Positions 5,397 to 7,113 of a stretch of 7,113 bases of DNA are shown here, piece after piece. Made by a program: the position numbers and the translations under genes. The first letter of the stretch is position 1; each line of letters begins with the position of its first letter. The notes beneath the pieces are model-generated. The model was not told where the DNA came from, did no database searches, and was given only the letters and a program-made list of their open reading frames with translations. The stretch is from Puniceicoccales bacterium (GTDB lineage Bacteria > Verrucomicrobiota > Verrucomicrobiia > Opitutales > UBA953): positions 1 to 7,113 of the forward strand of contig JAITPT010000264.1 in the NCBI GenBank assembly GCA_031289285.1, read 5' to 3'.

Positions 5397-5424
5397 GAGG
5401 AGGGAGGGAGGGAGGAGGGGGGGG
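5397..5424 (+). other. G-rich tract with G-quadruplex motif
   Basis: After GAGG, the plus strand has three G3 runs separated by single A residues (5402-5404, 5406-5408, 5410-5412), then AGGA and a G8 run (5417-5424). This fits the G3+N1-7 rule for an intramolecular G-quadruplex. It lies 13 bp past the right end of repeat copy B and about 240 bp beyond the transposase stop codon. The G8 run may also vary in length. Quadruplex formation is inferred from the pattern. Confidence 0.6.
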
Positions 5425-5502
5425 ATTTTCACGGAACTAAAATCCCGTGTTTCAAAGAAGTTGTTCCTACTGGTTCGGGTGTTTCTCGATACTATACCTC
5501 GC

Positions 5503-5514
5503 CTCCCACTCAAA
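5503..5514 (-). repeat. Inverted match to the left end of repeat copy B
   Basis: The minus strand reads TTTGAGTGGGAG, identical over 12 bp to 5153-5164 on the plus strand. The two arms enclose copy B, the G-rich tract and flanking DNA (362 bp in all). It could be a terminal inverted repeat of a small non-autonomous element, or a chance remnant of another repeat member. Confidence 0.45.
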
Positions 5515-5589
5515 GTAGCGATGAACCAAAAGTTTCTCGATAGTCATAGCCATTTGAGGAAATCGCATCCCACCCAGATTGCCCATTTT

Positions 5590-5612
5590 CAGCACCTGTG
5601 CCACTCAAAACG
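5590..5612 (-). repeat. Second inverted relative of the repeat left end, with palindrome
   Basis: The minus strand reads TTTTGAGTGG followed by CACAGGTGC, close to TTTTGAGTGGGAGCACTGGTGC at the start of copy B (5152-5173), with the shared imperfect palindrome GCAC-x-GGTGC. It lies about 50 bp beyond the transposase stop codon. It looks like another end of the same repeat family in opposite orientation. Confidence 0.4.
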
Positions 5613-5662
5613 GCGAGGAAGCGTTTTTGGTGCGTGTGACGTGCTGGCGGATGTGAGTTGCC

Positions 5663-6679
5663 TTATTTGTGACGGCGCATGGCGGAGAGACCTGCAGGCC
5701 AATCGGTGGGGGTGGCGTCGGCAGAAAAAGGAACGGGGTGGCTCTTGGCGCGACGGTGGGTTGTGTTGGCGTATTGTGCCATGCACGCACTCACGAACGC
5801 TTCGTCGCCAATAACACCACCGTGACTGAACCACGGCATTCGCTGGAGCAGACGCTCCGGCAACGGAAGTTTCCCGCCAGCGTCGGCGACGGCTTGCGCG
5901 GTTTCGGGAGCGATGCGGGCAGCAGAGGGGTCGCCTCGTTTTGCCGTCGCGCCTTTGCCGAACAACACGACGCGGTAGGTCTCCAGCATCTCCTCATCGC
6001 TGAGGTTATCGGAGGAAACCGCGTAGCGAAGATTGCGGCGCATTTTGCCGTTGCCGCCCGTCGCTACAGCTTCCGCGTAACCGCACCAGCGGTAGTCTTT
6101 CGGGTCTGCGACGATGCGCGCACGGACTGGGTTCAAGTCAATATAGGCGGCAACTGCCTCCATCGCGAAGAACTTGTCGCTCTGGACGATTGTGCTCGAA
6201 AACCGTTCTGACCAGAGTGTTCCCTCGCGCTCGTGTGTGCGGTTATACCAAATGGAGAACCGTTGTTTGAAGGTTTTCATGAACTCGGAGACATCGCCCA
6301 TTCGGCGTAGCATTTGCTTGCGCCATGCTTCGGCGTCTTCGCCGTCCTTCTTGAGCATCTCGGCGAGCATCTTGACGTCGGCGGGTGCCCACTTGGTGGG
6401 CTTGGGATAGAGCACGGAGTAACGTCGCAGCAGTTCTGTGTCGGAGAGTTCGCCTTGTTCTGGCACTCTGACGAGCACATGAAAGTGGTTCGTCATAAGT
6501 GCGTATGTCACGACTTGGACGCCGCAGAACTCTGAGACTTGGTGCATGATTGAGCGCATTCGTTCCTTGCATTCGTCGGTCAGCAGGAACTCGCCGCCGA
6601 CAATGCGCGAAATGCAATGGTAGGTCGCTGTCGCGCCCGTGCCGTGAGCGGGTGTTATTTTGAAACGTGTGGTAGCCAT
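5663..6679 (-). CDS. REP-associated tyrosine transposase (Y1/HUH, IS200-like)
   Basis: A 338-aa single-strand DNA transposase of the RAYT type, which nick and rejoin DNA at short palindromic repeats using one Tyr. The Y1 domain starts with TATYHCISR (17-25). The metal-binding HUH motif is NHFHVLV (64-70), and the catalytic Tyr is probably Tyr179 in YIDLNPVRA. A helical insert (about 76-130) and WSERF (156-160) are typical of the family. A C-terminal extension (about 190-338, with WFSHGGVIGDEAFV) resembles those of Verrucomicrobiota RAYTs. No key residue is missing. I chose the ATG at 6677-6679, where homology begins. It has no Shine-Dalgarno. The frame stays open upstream through a second, duplicated ATG at 6818-6820, which would give a 385-aa form with a doubled N-terminus. 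No IS200-type partner such as tnpB is in the window. Being a single-copy, element-poor gene, it may act on repeats in trans. Confidence 0.88.
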   Translation of the reverse strand: MATTRFKITPAHGTGATATYHCISRIVGGEFLLTDECKERMRSIMHQVSEFCGVQVVTYALMTNHFHVLVRVPEQGELSDTELLRRYSVLYPKPTKWAPADVKMLAEMLKKDGEDAEAWRKQMLRRMGDVSEFMKTFKQRFSIWYNRTHEREGTLWSERFSSTIVQSDKFFAMEAVAAYIDLNPVRARIVADPKDYRWCGYAEAVATGGNGKMRRNLRYAVSSDNLSDEEMLETYRVVLFGKGATAKRGDPSAARIAPETAQAVADAGGKLPLPERLLQRMPWFSHGGVIGDEAFVSACMAQYANTTHRRAKSHPVPFSADATPTDWPAGLSAMRRHK

Positions 6680-6745
6680 GTGCGCATGTTGCAGCACAAC
6701 CCTTCGGCAGCGCAACAAAAAAATTAGACTGTCTAAAAAAAATGA
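6605..6745. repeat. 141-bp tandem duplication, transposase-proximal copy
   Basis: Covers codons 1-24 of the transposase (minus strand from 6679) plus 66 bp upstream, including the dyad at 6724-6736. It matches 6746-6886 at 133 of 141 positions by direct comparison, without gaps. The two units abut exactly. The left boundary falls just after the codons for ISR, where the functional gene continues with IVGG. Confidence 0.9.
6724..6736. repeat. TTAGACTGTCTAA dyad, transposase-proximal copy
   Basis: Perfect 6+1+6 dyad in A-runs, 45 bp upstream of the transposase start codon. Its position suggests an operator, a promoter-overlapping site, or a recognition sequence for the transposase. The central base is T on the plus strand in all three copies. 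Confidence 0.7.
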
Positions 6746-6886
6746 GCGCGAAATGCAATGGTAGGTCGCTGTCGTGCCCATGCCGTGTGCGTGTGTTATT
6801 TGGAAACGTGTGGTGGCCATGTGCGCATGTTGCGGCACAACCCTCCGGCAGCGCAACAAAAAAATTAGACTGTCTAAAAAAAATGA
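6746..6886. repeat. 141-bp tandem duplication, upstream copy
   Basis: Carries a second start codon (6818-6820) and 24 transposase-like codons that differ from the downstream copy at four residues (Lys/Gln at 7, Pro/His at 10, Thr/Met at 14, Ala/Thr at 16). These then run in frame through the dyad region into the real gene because the unit is 47 codons long. It begins 8 bp beyond the stop of the ligase-like gene (6895-6897). The protein changes outnumber the silent ones, as expected of a copy under weak constraint. Confidence 0.9.
6865..6877. repeat. TTAGACTGTCTAA dyad, upstream copy
   Basis: Same 13-bp dyad in A-runs as at 106-118 and 6724-6736. It lies 17 nt beyond the stop codon of the ligase-like gene and 44 bp upstream of the duplicated start codon at 6820. 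On the minus strand it is bracketed by T-runs, so it may also end transcription from the ligase gene. Confidence 0.7.
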
Positions 6887-6894
6887 GAGAAACC

Positions 6895-7113
6895 TCATGC
6901 CGTGCGGGGGGAGGTGAGCTTGGCCCATTTTTCGCGGAGGGAGAGACGATGGATTTTGGCGTTGTGGCGAGGGTCAACGGGAAACTTTTTTTCAAAAAAG
7001 AAACGCGAGATGGAATGGGCGGCGGGCAGGGCAACGGGAAGGGGTGCGAGAGGGGCAGCAGAATGGCGGGCGGGAAGGGTTGCGGGAAGGGTTGCGCGCT
7101 GGGCAGCGGAGTG
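6895..7113 (-). CDS. Partial C-terminus of a fatty-acyl-AMP/CoA ligase (OleC-like AMP-binding enzyme)
   Basis: A minus-strand frame enters from the right edge and is open for 72 codons to a TGA at 6895-6897. It contains ISRFFFEKKFPVDPRHNAK followed by IHRLSLREKWAKL. I recognise FPVDxRHNAKI near the extreme C-terminus of the OleC/fatty-acid CoA ligase group of adenylate-forming enzymes, where the Lys (in NAKI) is the conserved catalytic lysine of the mobile C-terminal domain. Codon use is GC-rich and gene-like. Just before this motif is an unusual Pro/Ala/Leu-rich stretch (TLPATLPARHSAAPLAPLP), partly from a 12-bp tandem repeat. Only the last ~70 residues are visible, so substrate and full function cannot be judged. 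The gene is followed within 8 bp by the duplicated transposase upstream module. Confidence 0.6.
   Translation of the reverse strand, partial: HSAAQRATLPATLPARHSAAPLAPLPVALPAAHSISRFFFEKKFPVDPRHNAKIHRLSLREKWAKLTSPRTA
7072..7095. repeat. Two tandem copies of a 12-bp unit inside the ligase-like gene
   Basis: GGGAAGGGTTGC occurs twice back to back on the plus strand and encodes Ala-Thr-Leu-Pro repeats on the minus strand. Similar G-rich degenerate units continue leftwards to about 7028. Copy number changes by 12 bp would keep the frame. Confidence 0.65.

Larger units (their letters stand above)
4775..5662. other. Long gene-free, repeat-rich region
   Basis: No frame on either strand shows a credible protein. 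The open frames here are short and cross the repeats. The stretch between about 4890 and 5150 is clearly more AT-rich than the genes. Contents, listed separately: two diverged direct copies of a ~235-bp repeat with hairpins, a G-rich tract, and short inverted repeats. Remaining small items are a 7-bp inverted repeat AGCAAGC/GCTTGCT (4776-4782 and 4820-4826) and a repeated 11-mer GTTTCTCGATA (5481-5491 and 5532-5542). Between the two repeat copies (5064-5152) I see nothing recognisable. Confidence 0.6.

Noticed and set aside
5392..5834. Plus- and minus-strand open frames around the end of the transposase gene
   Set aside because: They overlap the real transposase in other frames or consist of G-rich tract translation. 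No family resemblance.
6680..6928. Extension of the transposase frame to 6928 as the true N-terminus
   Set aside because: The open frame is explained by the 141-bp in-frame duplication, and its far end overlaps the ligase-like gene. Homology starts at 6679. Use of the duplicated ATG at 6820 remains possible and is noted as a finding.

Overview
The window reads as a GC-rich bacterial chromosome segment: four housekeeping-type genes, a toxin-antitoxin pair, and a repeat-rich transposase region on the right. Protein character points to a Verrucomicrobiota-like (perhaps Opitutales-like) organism. The clues are a ~400-residue PPi-type phosphofructokinase, an Mrp ATPase without its C-terminal Cys pair, a REP-associated tyrosine transposase (RAYT) of the style I associate with that phylum, and weak or absent Shine-Dalgarno signals at most starts. 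This is an inference from recalled family features, not a database result.

Layout from left to right. Positions 1-257 hold no supported gene, but contain a 13-bp dyad (TTAGACTGTCTAA), a partial inverted copy of a repeat found again near 4.9 and 5.2 kb, and a 9-bp tandem repeat. Next come two minus-strand genes that probably form an operon: pfp (1420-2622) and, overlapping its end, mutY (258-1442). A 142-bp divergent intergenic region with a C10 tract (G10 on the pfp strand) separates them from a plus-strand group: a RelB/DinJ-type antitoxin and a RelE/YafQ-type toxin (2765-3342, 4-nt overlap), an Mrp/ApbC-type P-loop ATPase (3410-4480) and a small conserved-looking protein (4550-4774).

From 4775 to 5662 there is no convincing gene. 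The stretch carries two direct, diverged copies of a ~235-bp repeat (4826-5063 and 5153-5383), each with a hairpin followed by T-rich DNA, then a G-quadruplex-like G-rich tract and short inverted repeats related to the left end of the second copy. A minus-strand RAYT gene (5663-6679) follows. Its first 24 codons and upstream region, including the TTAGACTGTCTAA dyad, are tandemly duplicated as a 141-bp unit. Because 141 is a multiple of three, the reading frame stays open through both copies. Immediately upstream, running in from the right edge on the minus strand, is the C-terminus of what looks like a fatty-acyl-AMP/CoA ligase (OleC-like; 6895-7113).

The most interesting part is the repeat landscape around the RAYT: the duplicated 5' module with its dyad, the solitary dyad about 6.6 kb away, and the structured ~235-bp repeat family with its inverted fragment at the window start. 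These may be parts of one dispersed, transposase-associated repeat system, but the sequence alone does not prove that link.
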